Below are positions 1-8,043 of a DNA stretch of 64,000 bases, one piece after another; within the stretch, counting starts at the first letter, position 1; the number at the start of each line of letters is the position of its first letter. Below the pieces are notes generated by a model. The model did not search any database, was not told the DNA's origin, and saw nothing but the letters and a program-made list of their open reading frames with translations. The stretch comes from Thermotoga sp. Mc24 (GTDB lineage Bacteria; Thermotogota; Thermotogae; Thermotogales; Thermotogaceae). The position numbers and the translations under genes were made by a program. The stretch lies in contig NZ_JSFH01000012.1 in the NCBI RefSeq assembly GCF_000784835.1, forward strand, positions 186,001 through 250,000, written 5' to 3'.

Positions 1-108
1 AGGAAAGAAGCCGCAAGGTGGTACGAACTCCTCCTGAGAAAGTACGACAGCAAATCCCTTTACGCGAAGGTGGGGAGAGAAAGATGGCTGGAATTAAGAA
101 GATCCTAA
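1..108 (+). CDS. C-terminal end of an upstream gene (TPR-like)
   Basis: Frame 1 is open from the window edge to a TAA at 106-108 and gives 35 residues ending in WLELRRS. The pattern of aromatic, leucine and arginine residues (RWYELLLRKY) resembles the end of a tetratricopeptide-type helical repeat, but the fragment is too short for a family call. The next gene starts at 84, inside it, so the two probably share a transcript. Confidence 0.6.
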   Translation, partial: RKEAARWYELLLRKYDSKSLYAKVGRERWLELRRS

Positions 109-1748
109 TGTTTTCTCTGATGCTGGTATTTCTTGCAGCCTGCGTTTCTCCTGAACTGAAGGAAAAATTGGACAATTTAGAAAACCAGATAAAACAGCTG
201 AACGCTCAGATAGACTCCATTGAAAAGAAGATGCTGGACTTGGAAAATAAGGTGAAGGCACAGGAAAGTTCTCAGGAAGAACTGGAAGCGCTGAAAAGAG
301 ATGTGACATATCTCAAAGAGGATCTATCTTCCCTGCAAGAAGAGTTTTCCAGCAAAATAAGCGATCTCGAGAACAATTACTACTCCATCTCCATGAAACT
401 TCCCGCTGTGGAAAAAGCCGTTTCCATCTTCTCCGAGATAGAAAACATAAAATCGAAGATCTCAGAATTAGAAAGAAAAGTGAGTATTGTTTCACTCGGA
501 AGTTCTCCGGAAGTCTCAGAAGATCTGAAACACATCCTTCTTGATCTCGAAGAAAGGGTTTCCAATTTGGAAAAGAACGTTTCGGTGGTGGATCGAATAG
601 AAGAGAGGCTGGAAAGTACTGAGAAACTTCTCTCCAAAGTGGCCTTGCGCGTTCTTTCACAGGGCGAAACGGAAGCGAAAGTGGTGAACGTTTCAAACGA
701 TGAGCTGGAAAGTAGAATTTCTGATATCGAGAAAAAGCTCTCCTATCTCGAAACAAATCAGAAAAATCTGGAACAGATCGTTCAAAACCTGAAAGAGCAG
801 CAACCTTTCGGTTATGCAAACATAGATGTTGAAAGTTACTCACAGCAGCTGAAAAAGTACCTCGACGAATTCAGAAGACTCGTGAGGAGCTATGAAGTCG
901 CGAGGATCCTTGGAATCGAGGAAGGATACGTGTTTGTAAGAGTGGAGCGGGGTGACACCCTCGCAAAGATCAGCGAGGCTTTCAACCTGGGTCCCGAAGG
1001 TGTGGAAAGAATCATGAAACTGAACGGTATAGACGATCCGAGGAAACTCGTAGCGGGGAGAATCATAAAGGTTCCCGTTACGAATCTTTCGACGAGTTTT
1101 CCCGTTGGAGAAAAGCCCGATCCAAAGGTGATCGTCTCCGGCTTTGGCCTGAAAACCGACGGAACTTTCTCCACGGGAGTTGAGGTGGAAAGCGATGGGC
1201 AGAAGGTAAAAGCCGCACTTCCAGGGCGAGTGAAGAGTGTGAGCAGTCAAACCGTCGTCATATATCATGGAAACGATGTAGAAACGGTGTACAGGAATCT
1301 CGTCGTAGTTTCGGTGAACACCGGTGATTGGGTGAAAGCGGGCGACACCATAGGATACGGTGGAAAGAACGTTGTCTTCGAACTGTATGTGGAAGGAGAA
1401 CCTAAGGACCCCATGCTCCTTTTCTTTTCCAATATGGGAGAGTTCGAAATCAGTTTCTACACGGAGTGGGAAGATGGAAAATTACCGGAACACCCCGCCT
1501 TCAGACTCACAAAATCCGGCAAAATTCCTGAAGATTGGAAAACAGCGGCCGCGGATACCACCATCTTTCCCCTTGGTTCCGTTCTCTACATACCCGAACT
1601 CAGAGACACGCCCAGTGGTGGGGTTTTCGTTGTGGAAGACATCGGCGGGGTGATCAAAGGAAGAAAGATCGATATATACCTGGACAGCATAAGAGAGGCG
1701 CTCCAAAACAGAAAGATCGTATCCAGAGTCTTCGTGTGGAGGGATTGA
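84..1748 (+). CDS. Cell-wall lipoprotein: coiled coil, LysM, degenerate M23, 3D domain
   Basis: A 554-residue envelope protein. ATG 84 follows GGGGAGAG and opens a lipoprotein signal peptide with lipobox LAAC; an in-frame GTG at 18 would ruin the signal. Residues about 25-260 are heptad-rich coiled coil. About 285-333 is a LysM peptidoglycan-binding domain. About 345-445 has the beta-strand pattern of M23/LytM peptidases but lacks the zinc histidines (V where the HFEL-type His belongs), so that part is probably inactive. The last ~100 residues match the 3D domain of MltA-type lytic transglycosylases, with the three aspartates kept at D491, D519 and D530. Inference: an outer-envelope protein that binds glycan and may cleave it. 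It overlaps the gene upstream and abuts the Rrf2 gene. Confidence 0.8.
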   Translation: MAGIKKILMFSLMLVFLAACVSPELKEKLDNLENQIKQLNAQIDSIEKKMLDLENKVKAQESSQEELEALKRDVTYLKEDLSSLQEEFSSKISDLENNYYSISMKLPAVEKAVSIFSEIENIKSKISELERKVSIVSLGSSPEVSEDLKHILLDLEERVSNLEKNVSVVDRIEERLESTEKLLSKVALRVLSQGETEAKVVNVSNDELESRISDIEKKLSYLETNQKNLEQIVQNLKEQQPFGYANIDVESYSQQLKKYLDEFRRLVRSYEVARILGIEEGYVFVRVERGDTLAKISEAFNLGPEGVERIMKLNGIDDPRKLVAGRIIKVPVTNLSTSFPVGEKPDPKVIVSGFGLKTDGTFSTGVEVESDGQKVKAALPGRVKSVSSQTVVIYHGNDVETVYRNLVVVSVNTGDWVKAGDTIGYGGKNVVFELYVEGEPKDPMLLFFSNMGEFEISFYTEWEDGKLPEHPAFRLTKSGKIPEDWKTAAADTTIFPLGSVLYIPELRDTPSGGVFVVEDIGGVIKGRKIDIYLDSIREALQNRKIVSRVFVWRD

Positions 1749-1749
1749 A

Positions 1750-2163
1750 ATGTTCACGATGCGAAGTGAGTACGCGCTCAGGCTCATGATCGTGATGGCA
1801 AAGGAGTACGGACACTACCTTTCGATGACAGAAATACTGGAGAAAGCGAAACAATCAGTCCCGAGAGAATTCGCAGAAAAGATCTTGTACACGCTGAAAA
1901 AAGCTGGACTGGTGAAGACAAGAAGAGGAAAGAGTGGTGGATACATGTTGGCACGTCCGCCAAAAGAAATAAGGGTTTCCGAGGTTGTTTTTCTTCTGGA
2001 TAGAAAATCGAAGGTCTTCTTCGACATGCCCGGCTGTCCGGACGAGCTGGATTGCGTTATCAGGTCCCTTTGGAAAAGAGTAGAAAACGAGATAGAGAAG
2101 ATTCTCAACGGTGTAACTCTCGAAGATTTGATAAAGGAACAGGAGGAGAAAATGAAACAATGA
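1750..2163 (+). CDS. Rrf2-family transcriptional regulator
   Basis: A 137-residue winged-helix regulator. The opening RSEYALRLMIVMAKE, the wing RGKSGGYMLARPP and the helix after it are typical of Rrf2/IscR/NsrR proteins. Two cysteines (CPDELDC) sit in the loop where IscR and NsrR carry three cluster ligands, so Fe-S or redox sensing is possible but a three-Cys site is not complete. ATG 1750 lies 7 bases after GGAGG; an in-frame ATG at 1759 would be too far. The start is one base after the lipoprotein stop, which implies cotranscription. The target is unknown. Confidence 0.85.
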   Translation: MFTMRSEYALRLMIVMAKEYGHYLSMTEILEKAKQSVPREFAEKILYTLKKAGLVKTRRGKSGGYMLARPPKEIRVSEVVFLLDRKSKVFFDMPGCPDELDCVIRSLWKRVENEIEKILNGVTLEDLIKEQEEKMKQ

Positions 2164-2182
2164 AGCCCGCTTCTGGCGGGCT
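2164..2182. terminator. Bidirectional terminator between convergent operons
   Basis: A 7-bp perfect stem AGCCCGC (2164-2170) / GCGGGCT (2176-2182) with a 5-base loop follows the Rrf2 stop. T-rich sequence follows on the plus strand, and the minus-strand gene ends inside the hairpin, so it can serve both operons. Confidence 0.75.
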
Positions 2183-2376
2183 CATTTTACTTTCAGACTG
2201 AGTTTTTCTTCAAAAAAGACCTTCTTTCCATCCACCTCGAACTCTTTTATCCCCGTTCTCTGACTGTACTCCCTCAAAACTTCCTCGATCTCTTTCTTCT
2301 CTGCCCTGAGTTCTTTCATGAGATCTTTGATCTCCACATACCTTCTCACCAACTGCTCAATGGTTGGGTTCTCCAT
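2182..2376 (-). CDS. Small charged helical protein
   Basis: A 64-residue protein of unknown function. It is mostly one long charged helix rich in E, K and R (MKELRAEKKEIEEVLREYSQ) followed by a short hydrophilic strand region, a pattern seen in small coiled-coil proteins. A strong ribosome site GAGGAGGTG lies just upstream in the 3' end of sfsA, and the gap to sfsA is 3 bases, so it is the last gene of this operon. The good ribosome site and coupling argue that it is real; I do not recognise the family. Confidence 0.65.
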   Translation of the reverse strand: MENPTIEQLVRRYVEIKDLMKELRAEKKEIEEVLREYSQRTGIKEFEVDGKKVFFEEKLSLKVK

Positions 2377-2379
2377 GCG

Positions 2380-3048
2380 CTACACCTCCTCACAGATCGA
2401 CAGCTTCTCTGTTGAATATAGATACTCTCCATCGTATTTTACCCTGAACACGCCGATCTCAACACCACTGTTCAAAGCGTGCCAGAAAATCTCTGAAAAA
2501 GCCGGATCAACGTTTCTGTTCGGAAGAAAACAGTTGCTCTCGAGAAAAACCAGAATCAACAGAAGAGCCTTGAAACCACTTTCCACAGACTTGATCAACT
2601 CCCCGATGTGTCTTCTTCCACGGCCTGTGGGTGCGTCTGGAAACATCGCGACGCCATCTTCTTCGTACGTGCATCCTTTCACTTCCACAAAGATCTTTTC
2701 GTCGATAAGGAAATCGAACCTGCTGTTTCCAAAGCGTTTCTCATTTTCTATCATGGAACCAGTGAACAGTTCTTCCAGAATTTTCCTGGCCACGATACTG
2801 TGGTAGCCTGAATGGACGAAGACGAATTCCCCTCTGTGTTCAACTGCCAGAAGGTCCCAGTTGGTCTTTCTCCGACCGGATTCTGCACGCTTCAGGAGAA
2901 CTCTTTTTCCTTTTTCAAGAAGTGGGAGGCGCCCTGTGTTGTGGATGTGTATCGGAGTCTCTTTCTCTTCGACAAGAGCAACCCCTGTGAACTTACTCTT
3001 TCTTTCCAGAAAGATCCCTTCCGCATCAAATGGAAGTTTCAGTCTCAT
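2380..3048 (-). CDS. sfsA: SfsA-family protein
   Basis: A 222-residue member of the SfsA (sugar fermentation stimulation) family, full length. The central block is diagnostic: NSRFDFLID, FVEVKGCTYE, then FPDAPTGRGRRHIGEL. The family has a nucleic-acid-binding N-terminal OB-like half and a nuclease-like C-terminal fold; the D, E and K residues in RFDFL and FVEVKG match that nuclease motif. The real role is unsettled. The start ATG overlaps the stop of the flavin reductase-like gene in an ATGA, so translation is probably coupled. Confidence 0.9.
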   Translation of the reverse strand: MRLKLPFDAEGIFLERKSKFTGVALVEEKETPIHIHNTGRLPLLEKGKRVLLKRAESGRRKTNWDLLAVEHRGEFVFVHSGYHSIVARKILEELFTGSMIENEKRFGNSRFDFLIDEKIFVEVKGCTYEEDGVAMFPDAPTGRGRRHIGELIKSVESGFKALLLILVFLESNCFLPNRNVDPAFSEIFWHALNSGVEIGVFRVKYDGEYLYSTEKLSICEEV

Positions 3049-3524
3049 CTTTGAAGTACCTTTTCGATCCTTCCAAAAAACAAGGTGTGAAATCCATGGT
3101 CCTTGTAGAACTTATCGATGATTTCCACGGGAAGAATGAAAGGTTCCACGTTGTTTGCGAAGGTCACAGAACATTCGATCAACGTGTGGGCCTCTTTAAT
3201 GGGAGCGGTGAATCCCTCTACCTCGTCTAAGTGGAGAAGTCCTTTCTTGAACTTGTCTTCTTGGTATCCACTCACCCGTCCAAAGTAATTCAGCGCCTCT
3301 CTGTATTCTTCGCTTAGAAAATTCAGGGTGAATCTTCTGCTCTCTTTGACAAGGCGCCAGGTGAATCTCTGAGGTCTGATAACCGTCACGAAATAATCCT
3401 CTGCCCACATCACACCGAAAAAGCCCCATCCGATGGTCATGCCGTTAACTCTGTTTCCCGCCTTGCTCGCCAGTATTACTCTTCCTTCTCTTAGATCTTT
3501 CAGCAATTCTTCGTACACGTTCAT
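3045..3524 (-). CDS. Flavin reductase-like FMN-binding protein
   Basis: A 159-residue protein of the flavin reductase/FMN-binding split-barrel family. Supporting features are NGMTIGWGFFGVMWAEDYF, the stretch VIRPQRFTWRLVKESRRF where the family places the flavin phosphate contact, and FTLNFLSEEYREALNYFGRVSG. Such proteins reduce free flavins with NAD(P)H or use FMN as cofactor; the substrate is unknown. ATG 3524 follows AAAGGGGGA. The first 80 bases also code for the end of the MFS protein in another frame, which is unusually long for this compact genome. Confidence 0.8.
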   Translation of the reverse strand: MNVYEELLKDLREGRVILASKAGNRVNGMTIGWGFFGVMWAEDYFVTVIRPQRFTWRLVKESRRFTLNFLSEEYREALNYFGRVSGYQEDKFKKGLLHLDEVEGFTAPIKEAHTLIECSVTFANNVEPFILPVEIIDKFYKDHGFHTLFFGRIEKVLQR

Positions 3525-4824
3525 TCCCCCTTTTCAAAAGAAGATACACATCGAGCATTCTGTCTACGGGGCGTCTCAGAGTGACGGAAAGAGTACTCAA
3601 CACAAAGACCCTGAATGGGATGTATTGTTTCACCTTGACTTTTCTCAACAAGAACACTGAGGAGAATCTGAAGATTCCTGCCATCAAAAAGAGTAACTGA
3701 AGGCCGAAGATTTCGAAACCGTTGAGATTTACGTAAATACCAGAGAGAAATTTCGCCGTGATTCCTCCTGCGAATGAGCCTATAAGACTTCCAGCGCTGG
3801 CAAAAGACGCGTTCAGACCGAAGAAAATGGGATCGGACTCGAAAGCAACCTCCATAGGAAGGATGGCGAGTGACAGGTTTATGGCAGACCACGCAATGGA
3901 AGAAAGTAAAGCGTCCGCTATCATGAGAGTTCTGTAAGTAGTGGTGTTCATGAAGAACCACATACCGGAGACGAAAGAAGCAAGGATGATACCGAACTCG
4001 GCTATCGTTTTGTGCCCGGCCTTGTCAGATATCTTTCCCAGAATCCTGTAAACCAGCATCGCCACAAAGTTATTAACAATCATCATGTAAGCGATATACG
4101 TGTAATTTACCCCCAGGTTCTTCAAAAGATGGTAGTGATAGAAGGCAGAAGAGAACGTGACCGCCATGTTCCAGTAAAAAGTGAAGAAGACAAACTTCAT
4201 AAAGTTTTCGTCCTTGAACACCACTTTGAGAGGTATTCCCGTACCTGTTTCCTTAACTGGAACGTCCGGTATTTTGTTCATGGCGAAGATAGAAAGAACG
4301 GTTCCCGCTGTGGATATGAGAAGCACAAGAACGAATCCCGAAGAAAAATGATCGACTATAGAAGAATAGAGGTATATTATGAGGGCGTTCCCTATGGAGA
4401 GAAACATGTTTCTGTTTCCAAACACCCTTCCTCTTTCCTCTGGAGGAACAAGATCTCTCATCCAGGAGTTCCATGTACTGCTGGAAAGAGCCGCGAAGAC
4501 CTGAGAGATCATAAGCGCAACGATGAAAATCAACGGTTCTGCTTTTCCAAGCAGTAGGAAAACGACAAGAGAAGCGAAACTGAATCTACTGAAAGCGTTG
4601 AACACGTTGACCAGAAAACGCCTCTTCTTGTATTTCTGAACAAAGAAGGAGGCAAACAACTGAAAAAACTGCATCATGGGAGGAATTGCGGCAGCGACAC
4701 TCAGGAGAAACTCGTCCAGGTTGAAAAGCATCGCAAGACCTGTGAACACAGGTCCCTGTACTAAAAGCGCGTAGAACAGTGAAAAGACACCCTCGAGCGT
4801 GAGAAAGAGATAGGCCTTTTTCAT
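3445..4824 (-). CDS. MFS transporter
   Basis: A 459-residue major facilitator protein with about 12 membrane spans and an arginine/lysine-rich tail. The MFS loop appears as EERGRVFGNRNMF after the fourth helix and again as LGKISDKAGHK. The start is taken at ATG 4824 (MKKAYLFLTLEG), whose ATG overlaps the TGA of the gene upstream; the frame stays open for 22 more codons but those are not membrane-like. The substrate is unknown. The C-terminal 27 residues overlap the start of the flavin reductase-like gene, so they could be a read-on extension. Confidence 0.85.
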   Translation of the reverse strand: MKKAYLFLTLEGVFSLFYALLVQGPVFTGLAMLFNLDEFLLSVAAAIPPMMQFFQLFASFFVQKYKKRRFLVNVFNAFSRFSFASLVVFLLLGKAEPLIFIVALMISQVFAALSSSTWNSWMRDLVPPEERGRVFGNRNMFLSIGNALIIYLYSSIVDHFSSGFVLVLLISTAGTVLSIFAMNKIPDVPVKETGTGIPLKVVFKDENFMKFVFFTFYWNMAVTFSSAFYHYHLLKNLGVNYTYIAYMMIVNNFVAMLVYRILGKISDKAGHKTIAEFGIILASFVSGMWFFMNTTTYRTLMIADALLSSIAWSAINLSLAILPMEVAFESDPIFFGLNASFASAGSLIGSFAGGITAKFLSGIYVNLNGFEIFGLQLLFLMAGIFRFSSVFLLRKVKVKQYIPFRVFVLSTLSVTLRRPVDRMLDVYLLLKRGNERVRRIAERSKRRKSNTGEQGGKQS

Positions 4825-5393
4825 GGATTGGGTCTCCAGAAGAAACGTCCCGTCCTTTTCTTGTACACAATCTTTGCCATCGTGTAGCATCCAAGAAGAT
4901 CGAATACGAGATCCAGCATGGTGTCGTCCAGCCCTTTTTGTGTGTTATAGCCGGGCAGTATTTCGTCCGTTATGAATTCGGCTATTTCCCACAGAACTCC
5001 GGAAAAGACCCCGAGCAGGAATGCCATCAAAACGGCACCCGGAACCTCGTCCCAGAATCTCGATTTTTTCGTCAGAATCTGGTAGAAAAAGTACGTTATG
5101 ACGAAAGATCCGTAGAAGTGAAGTATTTTGTCCCAGAAGAAAATTCTCTCGTAGAAGTTCAAAAACTGTCCCATCACAGAGTGGAAAAATATCGATGAAG
5201 AGAGCATCAACTTCGTTTTTTCAGGTATCTCCTGATGGATTATTTTCTCATAGATGTACGGTGAAAAACCACCGAGCCAGAATATGAAATATCCTATCGT
5301 TTCAACGATTCTGGTTCGAATAATGGAAAAAACAACTGGAATTCCCAGAAGGGTCACTAAAACTCTGTTAAATTTTTCTTCTCGCTTCTTCAC
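4821..5393 (-). CDS. DUF2238/YjdF-like membrane protein
   Basis: A 190-residue protein with about six membrane spans. WDKILHFYGSF and, later, LWEIAEFITDE followed by GLDDTMLDLVFDLLG are the conserved acidic motifs of the DUF2238/YjdF family, whose function is unknown. First gene of the 5393-2182 operon. The start is unsure: the only standard in-frame start is GTG 5393, about 22 bases after a very good GGAGGTGA (about 5425-5418), far more than usual; an in-frame ATA lies at normal spacing. Confidence 0.75.
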   Translation of the reverse strand: MKKREEKFNRVLVTLLGIPVVFSIIRTRIVETIGYFIFWLGGFSPYIYEKIIHQEIPEKTKLMLSSSIFFHSVMGQFLNFYERIFFWDKILHFYGSFVITYFFYQILTKKSRFWDEVPGAVLMAFLLGVFSGVLWEIAEFITDEILPGYNTQKGLDDTMLDLVFDLLGCYTMAKIVYKKRTGRFFWRPNP

Positions 5394-5429
5394 CGGTACT
5401 TCGTTTATTTTCTCATCACCTCCATGTGC

Positions 5430-5436
5430 TATTATA
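5430..5436. promoter_or_regulatory. Overlapping divergent -10 elements
   Basis: TATTAT (5430-5435) on the plus strand is preceded by TG one base away, an extended -10 for the DedA-like gene. On the minus strand the same bases read TATAAT (5436-5431) for the membrane-protein/MFS operon. No clear -35 is seen on either side. Overlap would make the two promoters exclude each other. Read from sequence only. Confidence 0.45.
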
Positions 5437-5449
5437 TTTCACTGGAGGG

Positions 5450-5998
5450 ATGAAAAGATTGAAATATCTGTTACTCTTCTTCGCAACGTTTCTTTTCGAC
5501 AACTCGGGCACTCCCGTTCCTATTCTAACAGCAACAGCGCTGATTTCCATCGGGAAACTGAAGGTTTTTTCATCTTTCCTTGCGATCTATCTGGGGCTTT
5601 TGAGCTGGGATACTCTGACGTTTTTTGCTGGAAAAAAGCTCAAATCGGTGTCTTTCAATCTCAGGTGGAAATTCGTACGAAAGGTTCTCATAGAGTTCTT
5701 AAACATCTACATTTCTTCAGAAAAAATACTGCTGCCGCTTTGCAAATTCGTTCCCTGGGTGGGCAAGTTCACCCCGTTTCTGGCAGGCTACACGGGAAGA
5801 AACCTCCAAGCACTCCTCATCGTATGGCTTGGAGGCTTGCTCTACGAGAGTACTTTCTTTTTCTCCAGCCTGATAGCTGGAAGAGTTTTCCTGAAATTTT
5901 CAAAAATTCTGGGAATCGTTCTTTTTGCAGTTGTAATACTTGTTTATCTTCTCTGGAAGAGAAGAATTTCGAAAGACATTGTGAGGCATCGGGAATAG
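5450..5998 (+). CDS. DedA-like (SNARE-associated/VTT) membrane protein
   Basis: About 182 residues with four to five hydrophobic segments. FVPWVGKFTPFLAGYTG matches the conserved re-entrant motif of DedA/VTT proteins (F-x-R/K-x-x-P...P..AG), and the first helix with DNSGTPVP fits the family's first re-entrant loop. DedA proteins act in the inner membrane, some as undecaprenyl-phosphate or phospholipid flippases. ATG 5450 lies only one base after GGAGG (5444-5448); the in-frame TTG 5459 has better spacing and may be the real start. The gene ends one base before the stop of the convergent fusion gene, with no terminator between. Confidence 0.75.
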   Translation: MKRLKYLLLFFATFLFDNSGTPVPILTATALISIGKLKVFSSFLAIYLGLLSWDTLTFFAGKKLKSVSFNLRWKFVRKVLIEFLNIYISSEKILLPLCKFVPWVGKFTPFLAGYTGRNLQALLIVWLGGLLYESTFFFSSLIAGRVFLKFSKILGIVLFAVVILVYLLWKRRISKDIVRHRE

Positions 5999-5999
5999 A

Positions 6000-7913
6000 T
6001 CATCTAATGTTCAACCTTTCTTCTGCCGCTTTGAGAATCGCCTCCAGCATCTCTGCGTAAGACATCCCCGCGATCTTTGCCATTTTCGCAAGATGTCCAT
6101 CCCAGCACCATCCAGGATTCGGATTCACTTCAAGAAGTTTCGGATTACCATCGGCATCGAGTCTCCAGTCGAATCTGCAGTAATCTCTACACTCGAGTCT
6201 TTCAAAGAGTTTCAAACAACAATCGATGATGAACTTCTCCGTTTCTTCAGGGAGATCCGCAAGGATGGACTTTATGTTCCAGTACGGGGAATCCGGCAGC
6301 CACTTCGCTTCGTACCCGCATATCCTCGGAAGCTCTGGAGGGAGTGCGGAGTAGTCTTCCTCTATTATCGGCAGCACTATGTAAGAATCCGGTGGATTTC
6401 CTATTATACCCACACTCAGATCCTTTCCCGTCAGGAATTCTTCGACCAACACAGGCTTGTCGTAACCGAACTTATCCCTTATCTCTGAGACGGCATTTAT
6501 GAGTTCTTCCGGTGTGTACACAACACTTCTCTGCGTTATTCCAAAACTGGAATCTCCAAAGTTGGGTTTCACGATGGCAGGGAAAGAAAACGGTAGTTCG
6601 AAAGTGGTGTCTTCTGGCTTGATAAAAACAGCCCTCGGGACAGGAATCCCCATCTCCCTTGCAATTCCTCTGATGAGAGACTTATCGTAACAGAGGACAA
6701 GCGTCTGGGGGCCAGAACCAGTGTAGGGGATTCCCAGCATCTCCAGAAGCGCCGGAACGTGGGCTTCTTTCCTGGGATCGTTGTTGAAACCTTCGTCGCA
6801 CAGGTTGAAGACATAATCTATTTTCCCTTTCAGCTTCATCAGATCGGTGATTAACGTGTCGTGATTATCGAGATAGGAAAAGTTGTACCCTTTCAAACTT
6901 CTGAGAGCCGCTTTCATCTGATCGATGGTGTAAAAATCATCTTCATCGAAAATCGACTTCGGTTTCAGGGGATCGGGTTTTCTGGGATCTCCCAGAACGA
7001 CCACCACGTTCTTCGTAACCTTCTCGGTTTTCTTTTTGACAGGTGTCCATTCTTTTTTCGCAACGGCCGTTACTAAGATCCTTCTTTCCATCATTCCAAG
7101 ATCCTGATTTCTCTGCGATGCGGGGGAGAGCTCACCATGGAATTTCACATCGCTGAATCCCGCCGCTTTCAGAAGATGTTCCAGTTCTTCATGCGTGTAA
7201 AGACGCTCCGCGTAGAACTGATCTGCTATAACTCCTTTTTCAGCGTTGACAATCACCTCACGTGAAATGAGTCTTTTCCCATCGACTGAAAGAGATCGTT
7301 CTCTACAAACGAAATGTTTCTTATCTATCCATTCCCAGGATCTTGGCTGGAAGTTGTTTTTCAAATACTCTCCATTCGCCACATCGATGAGAACTCTTCC
7401 CCAAGGCTTCAAAACTCTGAAAACCTCTTTGAGAACTTTTAAATCCTCCTCCACAGCTTCAAAATAACCGAAACTGTTACCGAGGATCAACACCACATCG
7501 AACGTGTCAGTAGAGTACGGTAGTTTTCTTGCATCTCCTTCCCTGAACCTGACGTTCAATCCCTCTTTCTTTGCCTGATTTTTCGCTCTTTGAATCAGAT
7601 AGTGAGAACGATCGAGTCCCTCGACGTTTCGGAAGCCGCGTCGTGCCAGTTCGAGGGAATGCCTGCCGTGGCCACAACACAGATCGAGGATACGATCATC
7701 CCGGGAGAGATTCAACACACGTGAGAACAGGTCTACTTCTTCTCTGGTGATGTTTATATCGTCCACCACATCCGCATCTGTTTTCAGATAGAGCGAATTG
7801 AAGATACGACTCCACCAGTCGGGTTCCACATGTTCTTCCAGATCCGCAACAGGACCAAGAAATCTTCTGTACTTCTTCTGAATGTTCCTCTTAGGAGATC
7901 CGTTGTTCTTCAT
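6000..7913 (-). CDS. Methyltransferase / ATP-grasp (D-Ala-D-Ala ligase-like) fusion
   Basis: A 637-residue two-domain protein. Residues 1-285 are a class I SAM methyltransferase: motif I ILDLCCGHGRH at 75-85, FDVVLILGNSFGYF, then a VLIDVANGEY strand. Residues about 305-637 are an ATP-grasp domain of D-alanine-D-alanine ligase type: IPYTGSGPQTL, DKSLIRGIAREMGIPVP, the lysine strand FPAIVKPNFGDSSFGI, VEEF, and the metal site FDWRL...LLEVNPNPGW. No frameshift was seen at the junction. Inference: it may ligate and methylate an amino acid, peptide or wall precursor; the substrate is unknown. It stands alone, with a ~130-base AT-rich gap upstream. RBS GGGGGA precedes ATG 7913. Confidence 0.85.
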   Translation of the reverse strand: MKNNGSPKRNIQKKYRRFLGPVADLEEHVEPDWWSRIFNSLYLKTDADVVDDINITREEVDLFSRVLNLSRDDRILDLCCGHGRHSLELARRGFRNVEGLDRSHYLIQRAKNQAKKEGLNVRFREGDARKLPYSTDTFDVVLILGNSFGYFEAVEEDLKVLKEVFRVLKPWGRVLIDVANGEYLKNNFQPRSWEWIDKKHFVCRERSLSVDGKRLISREVIVNAEKGVIADQFYAERLYTHEELEHLLKAAGFSDVKFHGELSPASQRNQDLGMMERRILVTAVAKKEWTPVKKKTEKVTKNVVVVLGDPRKPDPLKPKSIFDEDDFYTIDQMKAALRSLKGYNFSYLDNHDTLITDLMKLKGKIDYVFNLCDEGFNNDPRKEAHVPALLEMLGIPYTGSGPQTLVLCYDKSLIRGIAREMGIPVPRAVFIKPEDTTFELPFSFPAIVKPNFGDSSFGITQRSVVYTPEELINAVSEIRDKFGYDKPVLVEEFLTGKDLSVGIIGNPPDSYIVLPIIEEDYSALPPELPRICGYEAKWLPDSPYWNIKSILADLPEETEKFIIDCCLKLFERLECRDYCRFDWRLDADGNPKLLEVNPNPGWCWDGHLAKMAKIAGMSYAEMLEAILKAAEERLNIR

Positions 7914-8043
7914 CTTTTAAATTCCCCCCTGGGTAATTTGTGATTTTCTGAAAGTATTTATTACTCTGATTATCATTACATCTCAATCGACTGTCCAGAT
8001 AATTTATTATTAAGCAATGATTAAATAAGTATTAAGTTACGAA

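Noticed and set aside
18-83. GTG 18 as start of the lipoprotein
   Set aside because: It would put 22 hydrophilic residues before the signal peptide and has no ribosome site.
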